A DNA stretch of 64,000 bases from Archaeoglobus profundus DSM 5631 (lineage in GTDB: Archaea > Halobacteriota > Archaeoglobi > Archaeoglobales > Archaeoglobaceae), in the NCBI RefSeq assembly GCF_000025285.1, contig NC_013741.1, positions 62,001-126,000 on the forward strand. The letters are read 5' to 3'. Numbering within the stretch: the stretch's first letter is position 1; each line of letters opens with the position of its first letter. A program made the position numbers and the translations under genes. The notes beneath the pieces are model-generated. The model ran no database searches and was not told where the DNA came from. It saw nothing but the letters and a program-made list of their open reading frames with translations. Positions 18,810 to 27,411 of the stretch are shown in pieces.

Positions 18810-19418
18810 ATGGAACGACTTTATACGATGAGAGAAGCATCGAAGCTACTGGGAGTTACTGTTAGAACTATCCAGAGGTGGGATAAGGAAGGGAAGATAA
18901 GGTGTGTCAGAACTGTTGGTGGGAAGAGGAGAGTTCCTGAATCAGAAATAAAAAGAATTTTGGGAATTCACGAAGAAGGGAAAATAATAGGATATGTGAG
19001 GATTTCATCTCATACTCAGAAAGACGACTTAGAGAGGCAGATAGAGTTGATAAAGAGCTACGCCAAGGAGAAAGGATGGGAAATAGAAATTCTCAAGGAT
19101 GTAGGTTCTGGATTGTAAGAGAATAGGAAGAATTTTCAAAAACTGCTAAAAATGGTAGTGAACAGAGATGTTTCAAAAGTCGTTATAGCGTATCCAGACA
19201 GGTTAACGAGATTTGGATTCAAGATTTTAGAGGAATTCTTCAAGAGTTACGGAACGGAGATAGTAGTTATAAATAAAGAAGAAAAATCGCCACAAGAAGA
19301 GCTAATCGAAGATTTAATCACGATAATTTCTCATTTTGCTGGTAAGTTGTACGGAATGAGGTCACACAAGTATAAGAAGGTGGTGGAAGGTGCAAAGAAA
19401 CTCATACAGGATTGTTAG
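18810..19418 (+). pseudogene. IS607-type serine recombinase (TnpA), interrupted by a TAA stop
   Basis: The N-terminal MerR-like helix-turn-helix ([24 protein letters not shown]) is followed by the resolvase core with [19 protein letters not shown], the catalytic Ser being in RISS. A TAA at 19116-19118 comes after DVGSGL; the same frame continues with ENRKNF and then [15 protein letters not shown] to the stop at 19418, where relatives have an uninterrupted protein of about 200 residues. A single codon change therefore kills it. ATG 18810 is preferred over TTG 18801. Confidence 0.85.
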
Positions 19419-20371
19419 CTACAAAGTAAAACATGGTTACGACGTAAGCGAATTTTTAAGTAGCTACAGGTATCTTCTACAAGGAGCGATAGATGTGATT
19501 TGGGACAGCATAGAATGGAAAAAGAAGGAAGAAAAATAGGTTAATTCCAATAATTCCGAAATCTAAAGAATTTAAAAGAACTTTAAGAAATCAATTGCTT
19601 AAAGATTGGAATTATGCATCACATTATGTAGATTCAGCGATAAAAACTGCTTATTCAATCTTAAACTCGTGGAGAAGAAATTACATCAAGGGGGAGAGAG
19701 GAAGAAACAAACCTGTAGTAAAGAGGAGGTTCGTTAGAGTAAAAGAAACGCTTTACAGATTTAGAGATTGGAAAATTGCTATTACGATAAAGCCACGTCA
19801 GCTTTATCTCGAATTCGACCTCTCAAAAGCTTGGTTCAGGAAAAGAGTTGAGGGTTGCGATTTGGGAGAATTAATTCTTAAGGAGGGCGAGCTGATTATA
19901 ACTTTTAGAAAACCTATTAGTTCGACTAATACAAAAAAGAGAATTGCTTGGGACTTGAATTTACTTAGCATGGACGGATTTTGTGATAGGGGATGGATTA
20001 GAGTGAACTTAAAACCACTATACACTTTGCACATAACTTACGAGAACTTAAGGAGAAAAATCCAGAGGCTGAGCAAGACCAAGCCGAAAACTGCTAAGAG
20101 GCTTATGCAGAAGTATTCTCAAAGATACAGAAACAGGGTTAAAGATTTTCTACACAAGTTAACAACTAAGCTTGCTAATGAGTTCAAAGATTATGAGCAT
20201 GGATTTGAGAACTTGGAAAAGCAGGGTATGTTCACTAAAAGAAAAACACATAACAGAGTAATCTCTAAGCAAAACTGGAAACAGATAATAGCTCTAATGA
20301 GTTATAAAGCTAACATAAGGTTGTTAGACCCTCGTAATTCAACTAAATTAAAGATTAAAGAGGTGTGAAAA

Positions 20372-20959
20372 ATGTATAGGCCGAATCTTAAACCCTCACG
20401 TGAATTAGCATATATCTTAGGTGTATTATTAGGAGATGGAACAGTCACTTATAATGGCAAAAATGGATACGTAATTAAGTTAAAAACAAAAGATTATACC
20501 TTTGCTAATGAATTTGCACTTATGCTTAGGAAGATTGGATTAAATCCCGTGATTTACACAGAAAAAGTCTCAAGATATAACAAGAACTGGAATGATTGCT
20601 ATGTAGTTAGAGCATTTTCGAAGATATTTTACAAATGGTACAAGTCTCTAACAATCGATGATGTAATACGAATTGTTAAAGGTTATGAAAAGGACTTTAT
20701 TAGAGGATTTTATGAATCAGAAGGTTCTATATGGAAACGAAGCGATAACAATCAGTTAAGGATACGTATTGTCAATACAAATCATAAGCTCATGAATGCC
20801 ATTTGCTCTATGTTAAGAGAATTAGGTCTTAATTGCAAGTTAAGAAGTCACTTAGGGTCAAAAAGACAAGCATACGAGATTACAATAGAGGGCAACAATA
20901 TTGTATCACATTTTCTCAAAATAATAAATCCAAAGATAAAGAATGTGGTGAAAGGATGA
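20372..20959 (+). CDS. LAGLIDADG homing endonuclease nested in tnpB
   Basis: The 195-residue protein has two LAGLIDADG helices: AYILGVLLGDGTVTYNG near residue 13-29 and FIRGFYESEGSIWKR near residue 107. Each has the acidic residue at the end of the helix, as needed for DNA cleavage. GAGGTG lies 8 nt before the ATG, so it is translated on its own. It lies exactly between the TnpB core and the TnpB zinc finger. It may be an intron-type or free-standing mobile gene; no intein splice motifs are seen. The frame is intact, unlike the host gene. Confidence 0.85.
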   Translation: MYRPNLKPSRELAYILGVLLGDGTVTYNGKNGYVIKLKTKDYTFANEFALMLRKIGLNPVIYTEKVSRYNKNWNDCYVVRAFSKIFYKWYKSLTIDDVIRIVKGYEKDFIRGFYESEGSIWKRSDNNQLRIRIVNTNHKLMNAICSMLRELGLNCKLRSHLGSKRQAYEITIEGNNIVSHFLKIINPKIKNVVKG

Positions 20960-21193
20960 TGCACCGAAAGGGGCAGGTTCTGGAATGTAACAAATGTAAA
21001 CTCGTCATTAATAGACAATTAAACGCTTCCATAAACTTATACCTAAAGATGTGGGGTTTCCCTCCTTCAATGAAGGTTTGGGAGGAAGTAATTCTCCCAA
21101 TCCTGAGGAGGAGTGGGGTTACCCCGAAAGGGGACGAGACCGATTATTTACTCCCGATGAACCCTGAGGGAGTTGAGGTCGATGTGTCCCAAG

Positions 21194-21225
21194 GCGGACA
21201 TATGTCTATAAAAAACTATGTCCGC
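21194..21225 (+). repeat. Terminal hairpin at the 3' end of tnpB
   Basis: GCGGACATA (21194-21202) and TATGTCCGC (21217-21225) are perfect inverted repeats with a 14-nt loop, ending at the base before the tnpB stop codon. In active IS605/IS607 elements this region encodes the 3' guide-scaffold RNA (omega RNA) and the right end. The hairpin could also act as a terminator in front of the convergent GTPase gene. Confidence 0.6.
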
Positions 21226-21232
21226 TGAACCC

Positions 21233-22000
21233 CTAACCGAATATCTTCTCCAAATCCTCACCTCCGTAAAAGATTTCCTGAATTCCGTCGTAAATATCGT
21301 CCATTCCCTGCCCAGTCATGGATGAGACTGGTATCAACGGTCTGAACAGACCAATATCCTTTAGCATCAGAAATAGATCTAAGCTGAGTGCCTTCTCAGA
21401 CTCTAATGTTAAATCGCTGTAGAGCTCTTCGGGATCGGAACTCCATCTGACGATAGTTTCAACCTCTCTCTCCTCAAGCACATCAGCCTTAGCTAGGACT
21501 AGTATCTGAGGTATGTTCAATCTAAAGACTGCTGATGATGCCATGAAAACGAGGGAAATAAATCCCGAGGGAGTTTTCGATACAACAGGATCAAATAAAT
21601 ATACCATCACACCGTTCTCTCTTCCAAAGCATCTGACGATTACTTCACCGCTTCTCCTAAGCGTGAAAAGCTCCATCTGTCCCGGTGTATCTACCAACAC
21701 TATCTTCGCATCGTAAAGCTCGATATCGTCCTTTAAATCGTCAGCTATCGTCCCCACTAAATCCGCACCGATTATCTGTGCACCGTTCGGCCCAACTTTG
21801 TACTTCTCCATTATCGTGTCGAGCGTGAAGTGCTCTCTCACATCAACATCTGGCTCATAGGGCAACTCTTCGGCACCTGGATCTAAATTTACGATTATAT
21901 GGCTGACCTTCTTAAAGTCTAAGTAATCCGAGAAGGCTTTGGTCAAGTGAGTTTTACCGCTTCCGGCCGTCCCTATGAAGTAAACGAAAATCTGTTCCAT
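21233..22000 (-). CDS. GPN-loop GTPase (PAB0955/XAB1 family)
   Basis: 255 residues with P-loop GTAGSGKTHL at residues 10-17, the defining GPN motif in YKVGPNGAQII, the G3 motif DTPGQMELF and the G4-like LAKAD. The family forms homodimers in archaea; eukaryotic homologs assist RNA polymerase assembly and nuclear import. It starts at ATG 22000 without a clear Shine-Dalgarno site, divergent from the phosphate operon. Confidence 0.93.
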   Translation of the reverse strand: MEQIFVYFIGTAGSGKTHLTKAFSDYLDFKKVSHIIVNLDPGAEELPYEPDVDVREHFTLDTIMEKYKVGPNGAQIIGADLVGTIADDLKDDIELYDAKIVLVDTPGQMELFTLRRSGEVIVRCFGRENGVMVYLFDPVVSKTPSGFISLVFMASSAVFRLNIPQILVLAKADVLEEREVETIVRWSSDPEELYSDLTLESEKALSLDLFLMLKDIGLFRPLIPVSSMTGQGMDDIYDGIQEIFYGGEDLEKIFG

Positions 22001-22094
22001 GTTAAAGCAATTTCAAATCTGTATTTTGTCTTTTTGCAAATGCATACTGTCGTTAGAGCTACGTAGCATAGGTATGAACTCGAGAGCTTTGAAG

Positions 22095-22155
22095 CAGTTC
22101 AATGGCAATGGCTTAATAAGCCTGAGAATGGCTTTCTCTGGCTGAAATGAACTGC
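22095..22155. ncRNA. Candidate three-way-junction RNA upstream of pstS
   Basis: GCAGTTCA (22095-22102) pairs perfectly with TGAACTGC (22148-22155). Between them lie GGCTTAATAAGCC, a 5-bp hairpin, and GAGAATGGCTTTCTC, another 5-bp hairpin. Together they form a compact three-way junction of 61 nt in an otherwise gene-free 246-nt gap. It lies upstream of the likely pstS promoter, so it is not part of the predicted leaderless transcript. Its strand and expression are unknown, and AT/GC symmetry alone could produce short stems. Confidence 0.3.
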
Positions 22156-22183
22156 ATCTTTAGTTCTATACATTATCAGTTTG

Positions 22184-22201
22184 CTACATAGATCTATGTA
22201 G
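22184..22201. promoter_or_regulatory. 18-bp perfect palindrome upstream of the pst promoter
   Basis: CTACATAGATCTATGTAG is a perfect 18-nt palindrome ending 15 nt before a TATA-like acatatatt (22216-22224), which in turn is about 25 nt before the pstS ATG. The position upstream of the TATA box suits an activator or BRE-overlapping regulator of the phosphate-uptake operon. The protein is unknown. Confidence 0.5.
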
Positions 22202-22215
22202 ATTACTTAGACAAT

Positions 22216-22224
22216 ACATATATT
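22216..22224 (+). promoter_or_regulatory. TATA-like box of the pst operon
   Basis: acatatatt is centred about 27 nt before ATG 22247, giving a leaderless start for pstS. The GGAGGT found just after this ATG cannot be its ribosome-binding site. Confidence 0.55.
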
Positions 22225-22246
22225 CTTGTACCTTGATTATGACAGT

Positions 22247-23329
22247 ATGAAACGGAGGTACAGCCTGTTATTGTTGTTAGCTTTGGCTCCCCTGTTCTGC
22301 GGATGTGCTCAAAAGCATACAACACCAGAGCAAAATGTGATAACAATATACGGAAGCGGTGCCACATTTCCACAGCCACAAATCGAGAAGTGGATTTCGC
22401 TGTACGAGAAAATTAATCCGAATATTAAGATAGAGTATCAGGGCAAGGGAAGCGGTGGGGGTCAAAACGACTTCAAGGAGGGTTTGGTTGACTTTGCCGC
22501 AACCGATCCGCCAGTAAAGGAAAACCTTTGGAGAGAACTCGAAAGGAAAGGACAACCCTTGCAATTTCCGATAATAGTCGGTGCCGTGGTTGTTGTGTAC
22601 AACGTCCCGGGTGTTGATAACTTGAGGCTTGACGGAAAGACGTTAGCGGACATATTCATGGGCAAGATCGAATACTGGGATGATCCAGCAATAAAGGCTC
22701 TAAATCCAAACGCAAACCTTCCTCACGAGAAGATAATTATCATACACAGGAGTGACTCGAGTGGAACGACCAAGATATTCACGACATACCTCTGCTTGGT
22801 GAGCGAGGAGTTTGAGAAGAAAGTAGGAAGCGGGAAATTGGTTAACTGGCCAGTTGACGAGCTTGGTAGAGGGTTAGGTGGAAAGGGTAATGCTGGAGTT
22901 GTTGCAACGCTCAAGCAGACGAGGTATTCCATAGCCTACACTGAATTGGCTTACGCCTTGAAAGAGAACCTCAAGATGGTTGCACTGAAGAACAAGGCTG
23001 GAAAATTTGTCATTGCCAACGAGACAACGATCAAATCTGCAGTGGGTGCAGTTAAAGCTTACATACCATCGCCAGAGGAGGGGTACAAGGAGGATATAAG
23101 ACAGTTCCTAAACGCTGAAGGGGAAAACTCCTATCCAATCGTTGCTTTCAGCCACATACTACTCTGGAAAAGCTATCCAAAGGAGAAGGCTGGGGCAATT
23201 AAAGAATTCTTCACATGGGTGCTAACAGAGGGCCAGAAATCTGAAAACGTAGTTGAGGGTTACGTTGGACTGCCAAAGGATGTTGCTGAGATTGGTTTGA
23301 AAGCCGTTCAGAGCATCGAAGGTGTATGA
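22247..23329 (+). CDS. pstS: Phosphate ABC transporter substrate-binding protein
   Basis: The protein starts with a lipoprotein-type signal (MKRRYSLLLLLALAPLFCGC, Cys20 as probable lipid site), then GSGATFPQPQIEKWI and RSDSSGTTKIFTTYL, the PstS phosphate-binding loops. It captures phosphate at the cell surface for the permease encoded next. ATG 22247 is placed by the TATA-like box; TTG 22226 would put the signal peptide further inside the protein. The stop overlaps pstC by 4 nt. Confidence 0.94.
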   Translation: MKRRYSLLLLLALAPLFCGCAQKHTTPEQNVITIYGSGATFPQPQIEKWISLYEKINPNIKIEYQGKGSGGGQNDFKEGLVDFAATDPPVKENLWRELERKGQPLQFPIIVGAVVVVYNVPGVDNLRLDGKTLADIFMGKIEYWDDPAIKALNPNANLPHEKIIIIHRSDSSGTTKIFTTYLCLVSEEFEKKVGSGKLVNWPVDELGRGLGGKGNAGVVATLKQTRYSIAYTELAYALKENLKMVALKNKAGKFVIANETTIKSAVGAVKAYIPSPEEGYKEDIRQFLNAEGENSYPIVAFSHILLWKSYPKEKAGAIKEFFTWVLTEGQKSENVVEGYVGLPKDVAEIGLKAVQSIEGV

Positions 23330-24231
23330 AGGCGGATAAGTTTAAATTGGCACTCCTGCCAGTAGCTTCTACCGTCTTTGGAATTTTTGCCCTAATGTTG
23401 ATCGTGTTTTTCTCCGCATCTATTCCAATTTTCCAAAGGGAGGGTTTGGCTATATATACCACGAATGTCTGGAAAGCCGTTGAGGAGGGGGAAGAGTTCT
23501 ACGGAGTTCTTTCAGCCATTTATGGTAGTGTATACACCTCCGTGATTGCAATTCTAATTGCTCTACCTCTTTCGATAGGTTTTGCAGTGTTCGTGATAGA
23601 TTACGCACCTCGAAAACTCAAGGAACCTCTCATAATTGCTACGGACATAATGGCTGGCTTGCCTACCATACTCTACGGGATATGGGGAGCTTTCGTTCTG
23701 GTTCCACTACTTAGGGACTACGTGATGAAACCTCTTTACGGTCATCTCTCGTTCATACCCCTCTTCTCCTATCCACCCATAACGGGTTACAGCTACTTCT
23801 CAGCTGGGGTTTTGCTGGCCATAATGGTTACACCCTTCGCCAGTGCGATAGTAAGAGAGGCATACAGGATGATTCCGAGGGTTTACAGAGAAGGTGCATA
23901 TGCCTTAGGTTTGACGAGGTATGAAGCTACTAAGGTTTTATTGGGATACATAAAGCCTGCTATACTGGCTGGGACTCTTCTAGCATTTGGAAGGGCTATC
24001 GGTGAGACTGTAGCTGTGAGCTTGGTTGTCGGTAACACGTTCAACATACATCCGAGCCTCTTCGCTCCTGGATACACCATATCATCGCTCATAGCCAACC
24101 AGTTCGGCAATGCTTTCATATACGAGTATATGCCTTCGGCACTATTCGCATCTGGACTGGCTCTATTCATAATTGGTCTGACAGTAAACGTCGCCGGATT
24201 AATTCTACTGAGGAGGTGGAAGTATGCTTAG
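23326..24231 (+). CDS. pstC: Phosphate ABC transporter permease PstC
   Basis: 301 residues with six hydrophobic segments and the EAA-type loop REAYRMIPRVYREGAYALGLTRYEA, near residues 174-200, that docks onto PstB. The motif AFGRAIGETVAVSLVVGN is typical of PstC. Order and overlap with pstS and pstA (8 nt) show one operon. It translocates phosphate across the membrane together with PstA. Confidence 0.94.
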   Translation: MKADKFKLALLPVASTVFGIFALMLIVFFSASIPIFQREGLAIYTTNVWKAVEEGEEFYGVLSAIYGSVYTSVIAILIALPLSIGFAVFVIDYAPRKLKEPLIIATDIMAGLPTILYGIWGAFVLVPLLRDYVMKPLYGHLSFIPLFSYPPITGYSYFSAGVLLAIMVTPFASAIVREAYRMIPRVYREGAYALGLTRYEATKVLLGYIKPAILAGTLLAFGRAIGETVAVSLVVGNTFNIHPSLFAPGYTISSLIANQFGNAFIYEYMPSALFASGLALFIIGLTVNVAGLILLRRWKYA

Positions 24232-25060
24232 AAGGTTGAAGGAAAGAGTTTTCCTATGTTCGGTAGCTGTTGCGACGTTTTTAACGATAGTACCCTTTTT
24301 CCACATACTCTTCAGCGTTTTTGCCAACGGATTACCAGTGCTCATAAATGGGGGCATCGAATTTCTCACTGGAACGTTAGCTCCTCCTGATAACGGTTTG
24401 GGTGGAATTGGGCCATCCATAGTAGGAACATTCGTCCTGACGTTTTTGGCATCTCTGATGGGGTTACCGATTGCTGTCTTAACTGGTGTTTTTTCTGCTG
24501 AATATCCGAACAGCATAATCGGAAAGGCAACGAGGACTTTACTCTTGATAATGATGGAGTTCCCAACGATTCTTGTTGGTCTCTTTGTCATGAACATTCT
24601 CGTTCTCCCGATGGGTACGTACTCAGCGATAGCTGGAGCCTTGGCTTTAGCAATAGTTATGATGCCGTACGTTGCAGTTTATACTGAACATGCTTTGAGA
24701 GAAATACCCTTCATATACAAGGAAGGTGCTTTTGCATTGGGTTTGAAGAGAGCTACAGTTGTTTTCAAGATCATGATGGGAATGGCAAGGAAAGGAGTTG
24801 TAACTGGAATTCTTATAGGGATGGCCAAGGTTGCTGGAGAAACGGCACCACTTCTATTCACAGCTGGTGGGTCATCTCGAATTTACTTCGCTGGAATGGA
24901 TAGGCCTGTTGGTGCAATACCCCTCCTAATCTACCAGTTGGTTCAACAGCCTTATGAAAATTACCATCAGATAGCGTGGGGGGCCTCTCTCATCTTGATG
25001 CTGATATTTCTGGCTATATTCATTCCGATAAGGCTGAGCATCAAGGAGGTGAAGCTATGA
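24224..25060 (+). CDS. pstA: Phosphate ABC transporter permease PstA
   Basis: 278 residues with membrane segments, [22 protein letters not shown] as the ATPase-facing loop and [18 protein letters not shown], which is typical of PstA. It overlaps pstC by 8 nt at the front and pstB by 3-4 nt at the end, consistent with coupled translation. It pairs with PstC. Confidence 0.94.
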   Translation: MLRRLKERVFLCSVAVATFLTIVPFFHILFSVFANGLPVLINGGIEFLTGTLAPPDNGLGGIGPSIVGTFVLTFLASLMGLPIAVLTGVFSAEYPNSIIGKATRTLLLIMMEFPTILVGLFVMNILVLPMGTYSAIAGALALAIVMMPYVAVYTEHALREIPFIYKEGAFALGLKRATVVFKIMMGMARKGVVTGILIGMAKVAGETAPLLFTAGGSSRIYFAGMDRPVGAIPLLIYQLVQQPYENYHQIAWGASLILMLIFLAIFIPIRLSIKEVKL

Positions 25061-25809
25061 ACGCAATCGAAACCGTGAATCTTAGAGTTTGGTACGGTAA
25101 CAACGAGGTAATCAAGGGTGTGGACTTATTGATACCTCAAAACGTCTGCTTTGCGATAATGGGTCCTTCTGGATGTGGAAAATCAACTCTCCTGAGAACC
25201 TTCAACAGGTTGCTCGAACTTAACGAAATAGCTAGAGTTGAAGGGGATGTGAAACTCTTTGGGAGAAGCGTATACAAGATGAATGCTGTTGAAGTTAGAA
25301 GGAGGGTTGGGATGGTCTTTCAAATTCCGAACCCCTTTCCTCACATGAGCATATACGACAACGTAGCCTTGGGCGTTAAATACAACAAGCTCGTCAAATC
25401 GAAAAAGGAGCTTGATGAAGTGGTGGAATGGGCATTAAAAAAAGCTGCACTTTGGGATGAGGTTAAGGATAGGTTGAAGGACAAGGCATCACAGCTGAGC
25501 GGTGGACAGATGCAGAGGCTTTGCATTGCAAGGGCTTTAGCTTTAAAGCCTGACGTGTTACTGATGGACGAACCCACAGCAAATCTCGATCCCGTCAGTG
25601 CAAGTAAAGTTGAAGAGCTTATTTACGAGCTTAAAAAGGAGTTAACGATAGTAATCGTTACTCACTCACCAGCTCAGGCATCAAGGGTTAGTGATTATGT
25701 CGCCTTTCTATACATGGGAAAGCTGATAGAGATTGGTAAAACTGAGGAGGTCTTCGAAAATCCGAAGAACGAGCTGACTGAGAGGTATTTGACCGGTAGA
25801 ATGGGGTGA
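25057..25809 (+). CDS. pstB: Phosphate ABC transporter ATP-binding protein
   Basis: 250 residues with Walker [13 protein letters not shown], the PstB-typical [21 protein letters not shown], signature [15 protein letters not shown] and Walker [18 protein letters not shown] 25057 was chosen because AGGAGGTGA lies 6 nt before it and it overlaps the pstA stop; an upstream start in the same frame would lie inside pstA. Confidence 0.95.
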   Translation: MNAIETVNLRVWYGNNEVIKGVDLLIPQNVCFAIMGPSGCGKSTLLRTFNRLLELNEIARVEGDVKLFGRSVYKMNAVEVRRRVGMVFQIPNPFPHMSIYDNVALGVKYNKLVKSKKELDEVVEWALKKAALWDEVKDRLKDKASQLSGGQMQRLCIARALALKPDVLLMDEPTANLDPVSASKVEELIYELKKELTIVIVTHSPAQASRVSDYVAFLYMGKLIEIGKTEEVFENPKNELTERYLTGRMG

Positions 25810-25813
25810 TAGC

Positions 25814-26413
25814 TTGATAGCGGAAAGAAGGTTAGAGAAGATACGGGAGGAGGTTTTGAAGCTTCACGATGTGGCTAAAAGGTCGGTTGAGATTTGCCTT
25901 GAGGGTTTAAGGGGGAATGATGAGATAAGGAGGAAGCTTGAAGACCTTGAGATGGAAGCTGACATAATACATTCAGACATTGATTACGACTGCGTAACTT
26001 TCATAGCTCTATTTCAACCCGTTGCCAGAGATTTGAGATTTGTCGTTGGTATGATGAAAACCTCCTCTGGATACGAGAGAATTACCGACTTGGCCCTTGA
26101 GGTGGGATACTACTACTGTTACGATGAGGAGCTTTTGTCGTTATTTGAGGAGATGCGGAAGAATCTGCTCGAAATGTTCAAAGTCTTGGAGGATAGCTAC
26201 GCTGGAAGCGAAGTTGGCATAGTTCACATGCTGAAAAGGCACGACAATGTGGTAGATGAATGTTACGAGAAAGCTATAGTCTATTTAAAGAATAAGTGTA
26301 AGGTTGAACCTGTTCTAGTTGCGAGACATTTAGAAAGGATGGGAGACATACTAGGTAAAATAGGATCGACTGTAGTATTCATTGAAAGTGGCAAAAGAAT
26401 ATGGATAAAGTGA
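25814..26413 (+). CDS. phoU: Phosphate signalling protein PhoU
   Basis: 199 residues, almost all helical, with the two PhoU repeats each ending in an acidic metal-binding motif: DLRFVVGMMKTSSGYERITDLA and VLVARHLERMGDILGKIG. PhoU restrains phosphate uptake by the Pst transporter when phosphate is plentiful. Start is TTG 25814, 4 nt after pstB, with GGGGTGATAG just before it. It overlaps the following regulator by 13 nt. Confidence 0.9.
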   Translation: MIAERRLEKIREEVLKLHDVAKRSVEICLEGLRGNDEIRRKLEDLEMEADIIHSDIDYDCVTFIALFQPVARDLRFVVGMMKTSSGYERITDLALEVGYYYCYDEELLSLFEEMRKNLLEMFKVLEDSYAGSEVGIVHMLKRHDNVVDECYEKAIVYLKNKCKVEPVLVARHLERMGDILGKIGSTVVFIESGKRIWIK

Positions 26414-27381
26414 CCGCTATGATAGAGAATAGAAAAATCTACCTGAGCGGTGGAAACAGCTACATAATAACGTTACCCAAAAAGTGGGTTGAGAACAACG
26501 GATTGAAAGCTGGAGATCACATTAGAATGGAGATATCTGGTGATGTAATTGTTTTGAGAGCTAAGGATTCGGAGAGAGCGAAAAGGGTGGTTACCGTAGA
26601 CTCAAAGGACTTGTGTCACGACTGCCTGATAAGGAGAATTGTAGCGTACTACCTAGCCGGTTATGACAGCGTGAGAGTTAAGGTTTACAGTGAGGAGCAT
26701 AGGAGAGCAGTTTCCTTAGCTTCAGACATGCTCATCGGCGCTGAAATAATAGAAGATTTGGGTAAGGAGATAGTTCTCGAGATATTCATAGACCCAAACA
26801 GGTTCAGGATTGACTACATCGTAGAGAGAATAGGAAACATGTGCATAACGATGCTGTCAGACTTTAAGCAACTTCTGAAAAGCTTGGACGGATACATTCA
26901 CAGTTCCATAGTAATGAGGGAAAGCGAGATAGACAGGTTGCATTTCCTCGCTCTCAGACTATTGAAATCTGAAATAAGCGGAAGACCAGAAGATCTGCTC
27001 GAATATAGAACTATAATCAGAGCTTTGGAGAGAATTTCGGATCACTGTGTAAAGATGTCCGAGAGTCTTATGAGGGTTAAAGTTCCATTGCCCAAACTGG
27101 TAGAGTTGGTCGAGATATGTGAAAAAATATTGAAGATAACCATGAAATCATATTACAAGAAGAGTTCCGACTTGGCTGATGAGGTTATAAACGAGGTTGA
27201 GAACTTTTACAGTATAGAGGAGAAATACTCCAACATACTTTTCGAACTGCTCGAAGACTTCTGGAGAAAGAAAGAGAGCATAGAGAAGTCGGCAAACCTC
27301 AGAATGATTCTCGACAGCCTTAGTAGGATAGCTGGTTACTGTTCGGACATAGCTGAAGCTGTGATAAACATGTGCATTTAA
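26401..27381 (+). CDS. PhoU-domain regulator with AbrB/SpoVT-like DNA-binding head
   Basis: 326 residues. The first about 50 form a swapped-hairpin AbrB-like domain (RKIYLSGGNSYIITLPKKWV, then AGDHIRMEISGDVIVLRA); the rest has PhoU-like helices with RTIIRALERISDHCVKMSE and LRMILDSLSRIAGYCSDIAEA. This archaeal fusion is linked to phosphate regulation and could bind the pst promoter region while sensing Pst state; that link is inference. It overlaps phoU and is the last gene of the operon. Confidence 0.85.
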   Translation: MDKVTAMIENRKIYLSGGNSYIITLPKKWVENNGLKAGDHIRMEISGDVIVLRAKDSERAKRVVTVDSKDLCHDCLIRRIVAYYLAGYDSVRVKVYSEEHRRAVSLASDMLIGAEIIEDLGKEIVLEIFIDPNRFRIDYIVERIGNMCITMLSDFKQLLKSLDGYIHSSIVMRESEIDRLHFLALRLLKSEISGRPEDLLEYRTIIRALERISDHCVKMSESLMRVKVPLPKLVELVEICEKILKITMKSYYKKSSDLADEVINEVENFYSIEEKYSNILFELLEDFWRKKESIEKSANLRMILDSLSRIAGYCSDIAEAVINMCI

Positions 27382-27411
27382 CTTAATATACAGCGTCTTC
27401 AAGCGGTAGTC

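Larger units (their letters stand above)
18781..21228 (+). mobile_element. Decayed IS607-family element with nested homing endonuclease
   Basis: The pair of a MerR-like/serine resolvase gene followed by tnpB with overlapping ends defines the IS607 family. Both genes are broken: an in-frame stop in the resolvase, a one-base frameshift near 19537 in tnpB, and an inserted LAGLIDADG gene that removes the first zinc-finger cysteines. Left edge is approximate: direct copies of ttggtagaca occur at 18781 and 18801. Right edge is taken at the hairpin that closes tnpB (to 21225). It sits between gyrB and the GPN GTPase gene and breaks neither. Confidence 0.8.
19390..21228 (+). pseudogene. TnpB (RuvC-like nuclease) of the IS607 element, frameshifted and interrupted
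   Basis: GTG 19390 overlaps the resolvase end and runs to a stop at 19537; the protein resumes one frame over with RLIPIIPKSKEF and reads on to 20368, including the RuvC motif AWDLNLLSMDGF and the second acidic site in FENLEKQG. After NSTK it ends in an unrelated tail. The last part (ECGERMMHRKGQVLECNKC and NRQLNASINLYLKM) reappears after the endonuclease gene at about 20950-21228. The normally conserved Asp before RQLNAS is Asn here. TnpB of active elements is an RNA-guided nuclease; this copy cannot be made as one protein. Confidence 0.85.

Noticed and set aside
19116-19118. Recoded TAA in the resolvase gene
   Set aside because: No recoding signal for TAA is known here, and the companion tnpB is broken as well.
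20372-20959. Intein in TnpB
   Set aside because: The endonuclease has its own start and ribosome-binding site, and no splice-junction residues in frame with TnpB.
22120-22140. TPP riboswitch suggested by CTGAGA
   Set aside because: The other conserved thi-box parts are missing and the predicted pst transcript starts downstream.
22073-22150. C/D box small RNA
   Set aside because: No proper C box (RTGATGA) pairs with the CTGA candidates.
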